Below, piece by piece: positions 53,654 through 64,000 of a DNA stretch of 64,000 nucleotides. The position numbers and the translations under genes are program-made. Source of the stretch: Plantago major (Eukaryota; Streptophyta; Magnoliopsida; Lamiales; Plantaginaceae); assembly GCA_026545765.1 (NCBI GenBank), contig CM048842.1, forward strand, positions 30,243,167 through 30,307,166, read 5' to 3'. Under the pieces are notes generated by a model, which worked only from the letters and a program-made list of their open reading frames with translations, was not told the origin of the DNA and ran no database searches. Numbering within the stretch: position 1 is the first letter of the stretch; the number at the start of each line of letters is the position of its first letter.

Positions 53654-54422
53654 TGACGTGTCAAATCAAAGTTTTATATTTGTTTAAATGGCCAAGAGTG
53701 AATTCTCAACACTACAAAAATTTGTAGTGCAGTGAAGTTAACCCCGAGGTCGGTCTCTAAGGACTTAACTAGGCTGAGATGCATTTACGAATAATAATGA
53801 CAGTACGAAAAGCAGTAAAAGTTGGTTTGCTTCGGCAGCAGAATGAAACTCTAACAATTATGCAGACTAACTAGAAAACAGATTAACTTGCGAGACAAAT
53901 ATTTGAGAGGGAATTACGGTGTGGTGACATAAATCAAGCTAACTAGCAGGAAACATGCAACAATAACGATGTCGATTTACTCTAGTTATCACTGGGACAC
54001 GTCCTATCGATTATTACACTGCTCTAGCTCTCTAGGCAGACACATTATATTAGATATGGTACGAACAACTAGGACAATGAGCTAACTTATTTTGTTCTAC
54101 AAATCATATAGCATTAGTGAAGGCATCAATTTCACTAAGCTACAATTAATAAGCTAATGTAGTTATTGTAGTTGCAACGAACCAATGGAATTACCAATCT
54201 CTAGACGTTTTGGTGGATAAATCAGATTGCATAATCCCTTGGTGATTTTGGGGTAAAACTCAACACACATAACTATATATGCATTTAATCAAAAAGGCAC
54301 ATAGTAAATCGCATCTTACATGTTATTGGATTGCATAAACCCTAGCTAGCATACATTGAATCCATCACCACCCCATAATAGGGTGTTTTGCTACTCATGA
54401 TATGCGAAGACATAATCAATAT
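53654..54422 (-). repeat. Gyp-II B 5' LTR, truncated
   Basis: Copy of 23205-23971 with the same right-hand breakpoint into SIRE pol. Confidence 0.85.
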
Positions 54423-55075
54423 GTTTGCAATACTGGACCAGATATCAGATTTGCTGGAGGAGAAATAAATCCAACTATAGGATTTGGAGATCTGAAATTG
54501 GGAGCCCTTACAATCTTTGGTGTACTTCATGTAAAGAGATTGAAATATAATCTCCTAAGCATGAGTCAATTTGCTGACAAGGGGTTCTCTGTAAAGATCA
54601 AATTAAAATCCTGCAAACTGATTGACAATGAGTCAAAGTAGACAGTCTTGGTTTCCAGGCGGAAAGGAAGTGTCTATGTTGCTGACTGGCCATCTACCAC
54701 AACTGAAGAATGTCTCATGGTGAGTCAATCTGGCCACACTGAAGAAAATTGGCTATGGCATAAAAGAATGAGTCACTTGAACTTCAAAAGTCTGAACAAG
54801 CTAGCCAAGAAAGAGTTGGTGGTTGGATTACCCAAAATGGCATATAGAAAAGATGGTGTATGCTCAGCTTGCCAAATGGGGAAACAATCCAAAACATCTT
54901 TCAAGTCTAAAATTAGAAACTCCAAAGGCCACTGCAAATGTTACATATGGATCTTTTTGAATCCTCTGTAAGTAGCTATGCAAGAAAGAAGTATGGTCTG
55001 GATGTTGTTGATGATTACTCAAGATTCACTTGGATGTATTTCTCAAATAAAAATTTGATGCAAGGGGTTAGAACT
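54423..55075 (+). pseudogene. SIRE-B pre-integrase and integrase start
   Basis: Same blocks as 23972-24610. A CAG-to-TAG change at about 54638-54640 interrupts it (copy A has CAG), while ACQMGKQSKTSFKSK stays open where copy A has TAA. DVVDDYSRFTWMYFSNKNLM is followed directly by RT sequence because integrase from about 24617 to 25635 is deleted. Confidence 0.85.
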
Positions 55076-56062
55076 ATGATAGCAGTTGCTGGAAATGCAG
55101 ATTCTCTCTATGGATGTTTCATCTCGAACATTGAACCTCAAACTGTAGAAAAAGCATTGAAGGATCAAGACTTGATCTCTGCAATGCAAGAAGAGTTGGA
55201 TCAATTTGAGAGAAACAACATCTGGAAACTGGTTCCATTTGTTGATGGAATATCTGTAATTGAAACCAAGTGGGTTTTCAGAAACAAAATGAATGAGTAT
55301 GGTGAAATAACCAGAAACAACGCAAGGTTGGTTGCCAAGGGATTCACCCAGACTAAAGGACTAGATTTTGATGAGTATGCAGTGCTCCAGATTGCAAGAT
55401 GCAATTAGACTAGACTTTTTCTAGCTCATCATAATTTTAAAGTTTATCAAATGTATGTCAAAAGTGAATTCCTAAGCGGTGAACTTCTTTGAGGTTTATG
55501 TTTCGTTCAACAACTTTGAAGTTTTTGAAGTTTCAGTAGAATAGTCTAAAGCTATAAGCTAAGCTCAGATATGGCTGAAACAGGCTCCAAGAGCATGGTA
55601 TGATACTTTAGCCAAAAACTTGCTGGAAAGTGGCTTCAAGAAAGGAGATGTTGATAAAACACTCTTTACTTTGAACCATGAAGGGAAATTACTTTTAGTT
55701 CAAGTATATGTTGATGACATTATATTTGGATCTAAAGACAAGCAACTTTGTGAAGACTTTGCAAAGCTTATGAAAGTAAATTTGAGAGGAGCATGCTGGG
55801 AGAATTGAACTATTTCCTAGGGTTGCAAGTCAAGCAACTTAATGATGGAATATTCATCAGTCAAACAAAGTATGCAAAAGATATGCTCAACAAGTTTAAT
55901 CTAAAGCCTTCTGAAAAGAATGCTAAGATACCTATGAGCATTGGAACCAAAATGACTTATACTGAATCTGACAAGAGTGTTGAAGAACACAAGTACATGA
56001 AATTGATTGGGTCTCTATTGTACCTCACTGCAAGTACACCAGATATTCAATATGCAGTTTGA
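55076..56062 (+). pseudogene. pol: SIRE-B reverse transcriptase, damaged
   Basis: The start ([37 protein letters not shown]) and the YVDDIIFGS part are well preserved. A patch at about 55377-55565 is scrambled by many small indels compared with 25940-26150, including the [10 protein letters not shown] approach. Another indel pair lies near 55770-55795. It cannot encode an active enzyme. Confidence 0.88.
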
Positions 56063-56677
56063 GTGTGCGCTAGATTTCAGACAAATCCAATGCAATCACA
56101 CTACAACATTGCTATGAAAATATTAAGGTATGTAAAGGGTACTGTAGAAGTTGGATTGTGGTATCCAAAAGACAGTGGATTGAGTTTGGTTGGCTATTAT
56201 GATGCTGACTATGCTGGATTATTGCTTGATAGAAAAAGCACTTTAGGAACTGGTCAATTTCTTGATGCTAGATTAATATCATGGTTTATCAAGAAACAAA
56301 ACTCAATTGCCACATCTACCACAAAGGCTGGATATATTGCTGCTAGGTGTTGTGCTTCACATATATTGTTGATACAACAACAACTCAAAGACTATGAGAT
56401 CAATGAAGAGAAAACTCTTATTTTCTGTGACAACACAAGTGCTATGGCCATAACTCAGAATCCTAAGTTTCATGCAAGAACAAAGCACATTGATGTTAGA
56501 CAACACTTCATTAGAGATCATGTCGCAAAAGGCAATATAAAGATACTCAAGATTGGTACTGAAGACCAACTTGCAGATATCTTTACAAAGCCTTTGCAAG
56601 AAAGCACGTTCTTAACCTTTAGACATTGTCTTAGGTTAATTGAGCTACCGAAGGAACTGAAAAGTTCTAATCTCTGA
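56063..56677 (+). CDS. SIRE-B RNase H
   Basis: 204 codons, open, the same as copy A except for a few residues (for example STSG to STLG, WFSKKQ to WFIKKQ, ILWIQQ to ILLIQQ). It ends at TGA 56675-56677 inside the hairpin array. Confidence 0.85.
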   Translation: MCARFQTNPMQSHYNIAMKILRYVKGTVEVGLWYPKDSGLSLVGYYDADYAGLLLDRKSTLGTGQFLDARLISWFIKKQNSIATSTTKAGYIAARCCASHILLIQQQLKDYEINEEKTLIFCDNTSAMAITQNPKFHARTKHIDVRQHFIRDHVAKGNIKILKIGTEDQLADIFTKPLQESTFLTFRHCLRLIELPKELKSSNL

Positions 56678-56820
56678 GACGCAAACTCAGAAGGGAGAAA
56701 GATATCTAGAATGGGCATCCAGATATCTAAGGCAAAAAGGTATCTGAGACGGGAACTCATATACTAAAAGGATAGGTACAAGTGTCTTTCAAAGATTTCT
56801 GAGACGGGTACTCAGATATC
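56673..56820 (+). promoter_or_regulatory. Stem-loop array at SIRE-B pol stop
   Basis: The same four hairpins as at 27251-27398. HP3 here reads GTATCTGAG, ACGGGAA, CTCATATAC, restoring a G-C pair that copy A lost by a C-to-T change. Confidence 0.65.
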
Positions 56821-57439
56821 TGTGTGATCACAAAGTGAGGGGGAACACAAAAGAGAAATGTGGTACAACTGTATTCAGTCAACTACACCTTTGGTGTTTT
56901 GTATCTTTCCATTTATATGTTAAGTAACATGCAGTCTCTGAACTGAATAGATAAGTCCAAAGACTGTCCCCTAGTCACAGAAAGCTATTCGCCGAATTTC
57001 ATTAATTTGGCACAATTACAATTACTGATTGTGATCATTGCTGAAGAAGCAATCGTGACCCTTGATGAAATGGGCGTTTGATCTTAATGGACGAGATTAA
57101 TTCTCGGTAAAATAGTGGACTGTAAAAACACAGACGTGGCCCACTAAGCATTTAATGCAAAATGATTTTTACCCACGCCTGCCTGCATTTGCACAGATAC
57201 ATATGCACAAAATTAATTTGTATGTATATGTCTGCTGAAAGTACAATGCTATATATATAGGATTTTGGCAAAAGAATTCACTTTCGCCTAATACAACATT
57301 CACACTTACACAGAAATAGCAAAAACCTTTCAAAGATTTCTGCAAATCTATGTTCTTCGCTTAGTTATTCTGCAAAGAATCACTAAAATATCACTCTAAT
57401 CTCTTTCCGACTTTCAAAAAAAATTCACTATTTAAAGAG
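56821..57439 (+). other. SIRE-B pol-aORF spacer
   Basis: Counterpart of 27399-27992, with the TATA-like box at 57250-57258. It has an extra ~25-nt AATTTGGCACAATTAC-type stretch near 57005 and a changed patch near 57175. No gene. Confidence 0.5.
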
Positions 57440-59432
57440 ATTGTTCCAAAACGTGCTTCTACCCAGAAATCCAAGGCTACTACCTCTGGTACTGCTGAAA
57501 AGCAAGCACCAGTGTTGGTTATCACGAACAATCGATTGGTAGGAGACTTCAATCCTGACCATTGGACTTCAAATCACAGGATGATTTGGGGTGGTGCCAT
57601 GATTGAGGAATACCTAGTTGCTGCTATTGAAAACCAGGGTGATAGGAAGTTGATTCTTGGCATGCTTAAAAAGGCACAAATCAAGGGTTTCCTGTCTGCT
57701 ATTCCCAGTGGAGTTTCGTCACTGGATGTGTTGGAATTTTTCAACAATTCCAGTATTATTTCCTGTGTTTCTGAAGGCACTGAAATAGTGTCTATAAAAT
57801 CAAAAGTTCAAGGAAAGGACATCCTTTTGAACATAACAACTTTCTGTGAGTTGTTTGAACTTCAAAATCTTGGAAATAATTTTGAAATAAACACCAAGGA
57901 TGATGATCTCCTTGAAGGTGTGAAGCAGCTATACAGCGATGTGTGTGATCTTGAAAAATCAGATACCCCCATCGACTTCAAACTTGCTGACATCAGAACC
58001 AGACATCTGTTGGTTCACTGGGATGTGTTGGCATGCATTCTTCAAAGATGCTTTGATGGTCTACAAGGAGGTGACGACCAGATAAGCCAAGAATACTGAA
58101 TGATGATGTTCTTGTTGAATCAACAAAATAAAAGGCTGGAAAACCCATTCAACTATGGAAAGTACGCCTTCATGAAGTTTGTGAAGAAGCTACAAGGCTT
58201 TGAGCCTAAGATCGTCAAGGGCCTTGCTGAGAGAAAAGCCACGGTGAGCTTTGGACTAAAGATATGCTTCTTCATGGAGAAGCTTGGCATTGAGCTCAGA
58301 GAGACGGCTGACATAGTCAATAGTAACCTCCTCTAAAAATATGAGTATACTATGTAATGAAGAGAAATACTTGAAATTGTAAGAAATATGATGAAAAAGG
58401 TTACTGCGTCTCAGAAAGGTTCTAAGAAACGAAAGACTGACGAAGTATCTGAGGCATCAGTTGCGACCAAAAAGCCCAGAACTTCACGAAAGAAGACTGC
58501 TGGCAAATCAGAAGGCATACACGTTGTGAATGTCGACTCTCAGATATCTGCCACCACTGCTGATGAACTCATCAATGAAGATGAACTCATCAATGCTGCA
58601 AAAGATACAACTGCTGATGAACTCATCAATGGAACCAAGGAAAGCCTTGCTGATGAACTCATTGGTAAAAATGAAAATAGTGGTAGGTATCAAGCCCTAT
58701 CTGCAGAAACCGCAGGGATTATGGATCAATCAGTTCCTAATGCTGATGAGAGCTCTGATGATGAATTGGTCATCTCTCAAGTCCTACAGAAATCAAAAAG
58801 GGCTAAGGTTGCTGAAAAAGCAACAAGTTTAAAGGATGCTGAAAGAATAGAGGTATCTAATGAAGAACCTACACCATATGGTTGCTGAATAAGCACCTAT
58901 TTCAAAGGTTGCTGAGAAAGAACCCATTACTAAGGTTGCTGGAGAAGCACTTATTACAGAGGTTGCTGAGATAGCACCTAAGTCCAAGGAATCTGGACAA
59001 GACACACTCAAGCTGGTAGAAGAAGCTTTGAGGAGTGGTGATATAGTGATGGAGTATTTTGACATTGCCTCCACACTATACAAACTGTCACAAAAGGATC
59101 AGGATGATCCACACTTTAATTCACCTTCCAGATCCAATTCACATGATTCACCAGATGATAATGAAGCCATGGTGAATGAATTGCAGTTTGACATACCAGC
59201 ACTTCTAATTGCTGAAGAAAATCCTGCAAATGAGCAGGTTTCCCAACTCAATGAGAGGGATCAAAATAAGGCATCTGCTTAGAATGATCAACCAGGGGAG
59301 GCAACTGAGTCGCACACTCAGGAAAGGTCTGAAGTACCTGAAACTTCAAACAAAGAAGCTGCAATGAAACAACAAGACCAATGCATAGAAGGGTCACAAG
59401 TTCCAGAGACCAATCAGCCTGACACTGATCAG

Positions 59433-59512
59433 GTAGCTGAATGGTTTCAATCTCTACTTGTGATATTTGGTGCTTATTAATCTTATTAGTTAATAAAATT
59501 TCTTTGTTACGG
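59433..59512 (+). other. Intron 1 of SIRE-B aORF
   Basis: 80 bp, CAG|GTAGCT to TTACGG|GCTGAA. The acceptor AG is changed to GG. The alternative AG at 59521-59522 gives a frame that soon stops. AT-rich with in-frame stops; phase 0. Confidence 0.6.
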
Positions 59513-59620
59513 GCTGAATTAGAAACACAACATCAAGAGGAAGCTGCAAAGCTTGCCTCAGAATCTGAGCAGGAGGCTTCCATAGCCCCACCAATTAAGG
59601 AACAAGAGCCTGTCTTACAG

Positions 59621-59705
59621 GTAGAAGATAGTTCCTTAAGGTATAACATCTCAGATATGTACTTTATACACTTGAATGGTATTCTTAAGTGTTTGATTCT
59701 ATTAG
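59621..59705 (+). other. Intron 2 of SIRE-B aORF
   Basis: 85 bp, TTACAG|GTAGAAG to TTCTATTAG|GCTCCA. The length is not a multiple of three, so leaving it in would shift the frame. Phase 0. Confidence 0.75.
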
Positions 59706-59807
59706 GCTCCAACTGAGAAAGAAGAAGATACAATAGAAATGCCAGAAAAGGACACTGAAACCGTCAAGGTTTCTGAAGAAAATGTCATTGAGCCTTCTAG
59801 TGTGAAG

Positions 59808-59890
59808 GTATATATAAATCAGTGATAAACATTCTTCATTATGGGTTAATATGAATTCTTCTCTAATTACTCAATACTTTCTACTTACAG
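59808..59890 (+). other. Intron 3 of SIRE-B aORF
   Basis: 83 bp, GTGAAG|GTATATA to CTACTTACAG|GCTCAT. AT-rich with a clear pyrimidine tract; phase 0. Confidence 0.8.
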
Positions 59891-60043
59891 GCTCATTCAG
59901 AAGTAGAAGTGCAAGGGGAAAGAGTTGCGACATCCCCTGCACCCATGGAAATTGATGAAGACCCCAAGGCAACATCACCAAAAAGAACACCAGAAACTTA
60001 GAAAGTTTCTGAGAAAAATGATTCTGAGCCTCCTATTGAGGAA

Positions 60044-60133
60044 GTAAGTGAAAAACTTAGAGATCATTGAAGCTTAATTTCATAAATTCTTTCAAGACAA
60101 TTTCCTAAGTATTGTGATAATTTTAATTCTCAG
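60044..60133 (+). other. Intron 4 of SIRE-B aORF
   Basis: 90 bp, GAGGAA|GTAAGTG (near-perfect donor) to TTTTAATTCTCAG|GTTCAC. The length is a multiple of three but it contains stops (for example TAG near 60059); phase 0. Confidence 0.8.
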
Positions 60134-60253
60134 GTTCACGCAGAAAGAAAGGTTGATGAGGACCAGACTCCCAAGTCTCCACCTCACAACAATATATCTG
60201 AGGCACCCCCTGCCTTAGTAGTACAAGTCTCTGAGCCTGATGTACTCATTCAG

Positions 60254-60331
60254 GTAACTCAGAAACCTAATTACACTAGTACTCAGATATCTACACATGT
60301 TTTGAATCTAACTCAAAACTCTTTCTTTCAG
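60254..60331 (+). other. Intron 5 of SIRE-B aORF
   Basis: 78 bp, ATTCAG|GTAACTC to CTCTTTCTTTCAG|GCTCAAACA. Strong pyrimidine tract; phase 0. The downstream exon is the long one. Confidence 0.8.
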
Positions 60332-62163
60332 GCTCAAACAAGTGTGCCAAAGGTCTCTGCAATCTCAACAGAAGACCTGCTTCCATTCTTCAAAGACCAC
60401 ACTCTCAAGAAACACCTCAAGTGTTTCAGAAAGTGGCAAAAGCTCAGAAGCTCAGATCTTACTGAATTAACAAAGGTGACTGATCACCAATTGAGAAGAG
60501 TCAGAGCTTTTGACTTGGAGAATTATGTCCATGCTATGTTCCCAACAGAGCAATACTCTTTTGCTACTCTGATGCATAAGGACTTTGTCAAAGAAGCTAT
60601 ACACAAGCTCATAGAAGCTTTTGAGAAGGCTGATGATCAGACCAGAATGGAGATGGCAATCAAGCCTCCATTGCCTAAGTCCCTACAGTGCATACCCTCT
60701 AAACAAGAGGAAATAAATGGGCAATTGGTCACACTTCCTGAAGTGATCAATCTGGTTTCTGAAGATGAGGAGGAAACAGATGAGAATAATTTTGAAGAAC
60801 CTCCTTCTGATCATCACAAGGATGATGATGACAAAAAGGATGATGACGATACCCCTACACCAAGGACAGAAGGGATTGCACAAGGTAATAATACCTTAGT
60901 TGTTGAAAAGCACACTGAGAGGACTTCACAGAATTCCCCTCCTCCATCTCCTCAGAAGTCTACACATCCCTCTCCCCAGCAAAAAGACACTACTGAACAA
61001 GTACTTGAGCACTCTGAGGACCACACTCAGAAGATATTGGATGCACAACCAGAGTTGCTCAACTCAAACAATTGTTGGAGGAAGAACAACAGCTAAATCT
61101 TCAACTAGAAGAAAAGATAGCTGAATCCAAAGCAAAGCTCCAAAAGATTGAAGATCTTACCATCAAGGAAATGGAAGCTTATGCTGAGATGAAAGAACTC
61201 CAGCTTGTTGTTCAGGCAATTGCTGAAGTATTAGATACTGAGCAAGTATCTGAAGACAAGCATGATGCTAAGGCTGCATTACCACAAGATGTACCATCCT
61301 CCTCCTTACTGAAAGGAAAGAAGCCCATGTTTGAGATGGTTGCTTGGCTAGAAAATATTGATGAAAATGCCCAAGAGGATGAAGATCACTGGGAAGAAGA
61401 CTCAGATGATAAATAAGACAGAACCTTGGTAGAACATACCAATGTTCACTTGGGAGTTTCTCACTTAAAGAGAAAACTGATAGCTCCTCAAAGCTTCAGT
61501 AAGATACCAAATCTCTACTCCCATGATTACATGGCCAGATATCAGGTTCTGCCAACTCTACGGAAGGAGTTGTCTCAACAAAATGAAGAAGTCATGGCAT
61601 CAGTCCCTGCTGAAATGAAGAAGTTCACTGAGTTAATCACTCAGAGAATAACAAGCTTGGTCATTGCTCAAATAGACCTAGGCATGGTAAGGGATGATGA
61701 CAATACTCTTGCTGAAAAAGCCCTCAATGAGGCTAGCTATGCTGCTGGAAAAGCAGATGCTACTCAAGGTCCACCGGCAGAGCTCACTGATAAGGAAACA
61801 GGACTTATCAAACAAAATCAGGAGCTCAAGGCTGATCTGGAAAAGTTGGTTACTGCTTACAACTATCTGCAAGGCAACTTTGACTCCCTCTTGGAATCTT
61901 TTCTGATTCTTAGTCAGTCAACAATGACTAAGTGGGAAGGATCTCAAGGTGCTCAGAAAGGAAGAGGAAGAGGAAACAAAAGAAAAACTGAACAACCACC
62001 TCTCAGAATAAATGAGCCCTCCTTCAGTCAAGCTGCTACTCAGATAGTAGCACCTCAGCAGATTCCTGAACAAGGAATGACAACAAGGGCCAGATCACAG
62101 AGTCCTCCAAAGGGAACCGAGTCCCCAAGGAGAAGACAAGTAAAAGGGATTGAAGAGTCTTTT

Positions 62164-62262
62164 GAAGAAGAAGAAGAAGAAGAAGAAGAAGAAGAAGAAG
62201 AAGAAGAAGAAGAAGAAGAAGAAGAAGAAGAAGAAGAAGAAGAAGAAGAAGAAGAAGAAGAA
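62164..62262 (+). repeat. (GAA)n run in SIRE-B aORF
   Basis: About 33 GAA triplets, longer than in copy A and followed by GGAAGAATCAAATCC, of which copy A lost GGAAGAATCAAA. Confidence 0.95.
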
Positions 62263-63141
62263 GGAAGAATCAAATCCCAAGGCAATGAAGAAGGCTGCAA
62301 ATCTCCCACAAAGATTAACATTGATGATGATGATGAAGAGACTGATGAAGATGAAGCTCCTCTTCACAGGAAAAGGAAAAGGGTTGATAGCTTGTCTGAG
62401 CCTATTGCTGCAAAGCAATTGGTAGCCAAAACACCCTCTGGAAATACCAAGTCTATCCAGGGTAGTTCTTCAAGCAATCCCCCAAGGGAAAATTCAAAGA
62501 CAAAACGGATGAGAGCAAGGGATATCAAGTTTGGCAGGATACTTCCACAAAAGCCAGAAGATGCCCTGATTGAATATGTGAAGATTGACAACAACTCCTC
62601 CTCCTACAGGTGTATTCATCAGAAAAATGGATACTGCATACTGGAACTCAAGAACTTGCTTGTAAATGAAAAATAATTTCCAGTACTCATCCATTAACAA
62701 CTTATGGCATGGAGAAAAGATAAGCCAATCTTGATCAACACCAATCATGTCAAAGCTTGGTTGGATTTTGAAGTTGTCAAGAGAGTTGAAGCCATGAGGA
62801 AGGACCTTAATGATGAATGTCATTATGGAAAACCTAATGATGTGCACAAAGTCTCAAACCTCATTGGAACAGTCACAAGGCCAAGACTTGCTGTGGAACC
62901 CTTTGGGTCATTCTACATGACTGAAGATCAATACAAGGTTGACATCAGATATCTGAGGATCATATATGAATACTTCAAGCTATCAGATATCAGAATTGAG
63001 CATGCCTGGAAATGGGGAAGTATTTATGGGTCAAACACTGAGATGTTAGTCAGAACTTTGCTCTATGACTACTCAGATGACATCAAAAGATTTGGAGATA
63101 GAAAATTTGCAAATTTATCCATGAAGTTGTTGAAATCTTGA

Positions 63142-63503
63142 AGACTTTTGAAGACTAGTTATTTAGGATGTTTACTTGGAGCTTGGTTACTCCTGTTGTC
63201 CTAATTCAACTATGTATTTTGTATCTTGCTGATTGTACTAAAATGTATTTTATTCATTGTAAAAGTTATCTGTGAACTTTCCTTGTAACATATCTGATGA
63301 ACCTACTCTCAAATATCAATCTATAAAAAGATAACTTGTCAGCAAAGATCACATCTTGTGATTTGGTTGATGTTTACTTTCTGCACTTAATTAAATGAAT
63401 TGAAAAGATCATCAGAAATGATTAAGTGTTGGATTGCTCCCTCTTCCAAGTTGTAATAGGTTTTAAAGATAGTCATCGTTAACTGATCAAAAAGGGGGAA
63501 ATT
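63142..63503 (+). other. SIRE-B 3' untranslated part and PPT
   Basis: Matches 31327-31688 and ends in the PPT AAAAAGGGGGAAAT before the LTR. Nothing else seen. Confidence 0.75.
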
Positions 63504-64000
63504 TGTTAGGAATATCTGTTTAGATTTTGATCAGCAACCTAATGTCTTATCTTAGCTCAGAAAGGTGCTTAGTACTCTTGGTTCACTTGAACACTGTAAA
63601 AGAGGAAAATCACTAAGTATGTTAGTCTAGAAAATCTTGTATAGGATGTTAGGTCTCTGAATGTAATTTTTATATCTTTGAAGAAGACCAAGAAGAAGGC
63701 ATCCGGCAGAAGAGTTAAAAACATTTGAAGATTTGAAGACTACACAAGATTTTTGAACACGAAGGAAATTGGTCTCATCAGATACCTTTGTCCAGATATC
63801 TTGAAGAAACAAGTGTTTTTCAATAAACAGGTTACGCAAAAGATATCTGAGAACACAAGGTTTCTGAAAGAGGAAAAGTGCCCACAAATACCTACACTCA
63901 GATACCTTGGACAAAACTTTGTTTCCAGGAATTAATGTTTTGATAAAGTATCTGAAGATGTGAAAGTCTCTTGAAAAGGACATCTAATGCTTCAGAAAGC
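63504..64000 (+). repeat. SIRE-B 3' LTR, cut by the window edge
   Basis: Starts TGTTAGGAATATCTG and is the copy of 31689-32185. The end of the LTR is outside the window. Confidence 0.85.

Larger units (their letters stand above)
57440..63141 (+). pseudogene. SIRE-B aORF with five introns
   Basis: It is the fuller copy of the aORF. The start codon is lost (ATGGCTCCA became ATTGTTCCA at 57440). Parts in order: N-terminal domain (to 58098), MMMFLLNQQNKRLENPFNYG segment, ADELIN and KVAE repeats, then exon a ending at 59432, introns at 59433-59512, 59621-59705, 59808-59890, 60044-60133 and 60254-60331, and a large last exon. That exon has LLPFFKDHTLKKHLKCFRKW, DLENYVHAMFPTEQYSFATL, a coiled coil near 61080-61220 after a frameshift, a Glu run, KRKRVD, and a C-terminal domain to KLLKS. 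Stops at 59280 and 59999 and a 56-bp deletion near 63040 are further damage. Confidence 0.7.
54423..64000 (+). mobile_element. SIRE-B: second SIRE copy, runs off the window
   Basis: Same structure as SIRE-A but with a 1.0-kb deletion in integrase, an intact long aORF middle part with introns, and the 3' LTR (63504-64000) reaching the window edge. The last bases correspond to 32185 of copy A, just before the family II LTR there. Confidence 0.9.

Noticed and set aside
59521..59522. Alternative AG acceptor for intron 1
   Set aside because: Using it puts the next exon in a frame that stops within about 20 codons, whereas GG at 59511-59512 restores the shared GCT exon start and the open frame.
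1..64000. tRNA or rRNA genes
   Set aside because: Only PBS sequences complementary to tRNA ends were found; no complete tRNA cloverleaf or rRNA segment was recognised.

Overview
The window is repeat-dense nuclear DNA of a flowering plant, probably a eudicot. It is almost entirely LTR retrotransposons inserted into one another. Evidence includes a SIRE/Maximus-type Ty1-copia pol with a long extra 3' ORF, Athila-like gag and protease reading frames, a Tat/Retand-like gag-PR-RT, initiator-Met and Asp-type primer binding sites (PBS), a plant Au-like SINE fragment and AT-rich plant-type introns. I could not identify the species. The only possible host-gene piece is one exon-like fragment at 1874-1968.

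Layout, left to right. 1-1968: AT-rich DNA with a microsatellite, a SINE fragment and the exon-like piece. 1971-3665: a broken copia RT-RNase H on the minus strand. 3716-6300: a plus-strand gypsy-like non-autonomous fragment whose LTR (4136-5399) has internal sequence on both sides. 6300-8523: fragments of an Athila-like element, a chromovirus LTR and a solo-like LTR. 8524-14688: a minus-strand copia element with gag, protease, an RNase H remnant and an additional ORF (aORF). 14689-23971: Gyp-II, a minus-strand gag-PR element, split by Gyp-I (17289-22300, TSD TTGTG). 23972-32188: SIRE-A on the plus strand, with pol, a hairpin array, a promoter-like spacer, an aORF and a 3' LTR. 32189-45441: Gyp-O on the minus strand (gag, PR, aORF, no RT), itself split by a plus-strand Tat-like element (37224-42285, TSD GCTGG). 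45442-64000: second copies of Gyp-II, Gyp-I and SIRE.

The two halves are a tandem duplication of about 30.4 kb. The LTR at 44028-45441 is visibly chimeric: its left part matches the other LTR of Gyp-O, and its last ~140 bp match the 3' LTR of Gyp-II. This indicates unequal recombination between LTRs. By eye the copies differ at about 2.4% of sites in one ~745-bp stretch, and each later suffered its own nonsense mutations and microhomology deletions.

The most unusual content is as follows. (1) The aORF of SIRE-B carries five consecutive short spliceosomal-type introns (78-90 bp, all phase 0) between related exons; SIRE-A lost them in a 2.35-kb deletion. (2) Four tandem stem-loops with a shared stem and 7-nt loops begin in the pol stop codon of SIRE. 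(3) Family-specific GC-rich palindromes sit just upstream of LTR TATA boxes and again upstream of an aORF inside Gyp-O and a relative. (4) A short conserved reading frame, VRVDGVYxKPxRTKVRxF, occurs in the 3' non-coding part of several element families. (5) Extra internal copies of the polypurine tract (PPT) module are present. (6) Two or three otherwise unrelated elements carry aORFs that look like one domain family. None of the elements looks fully autonomous.
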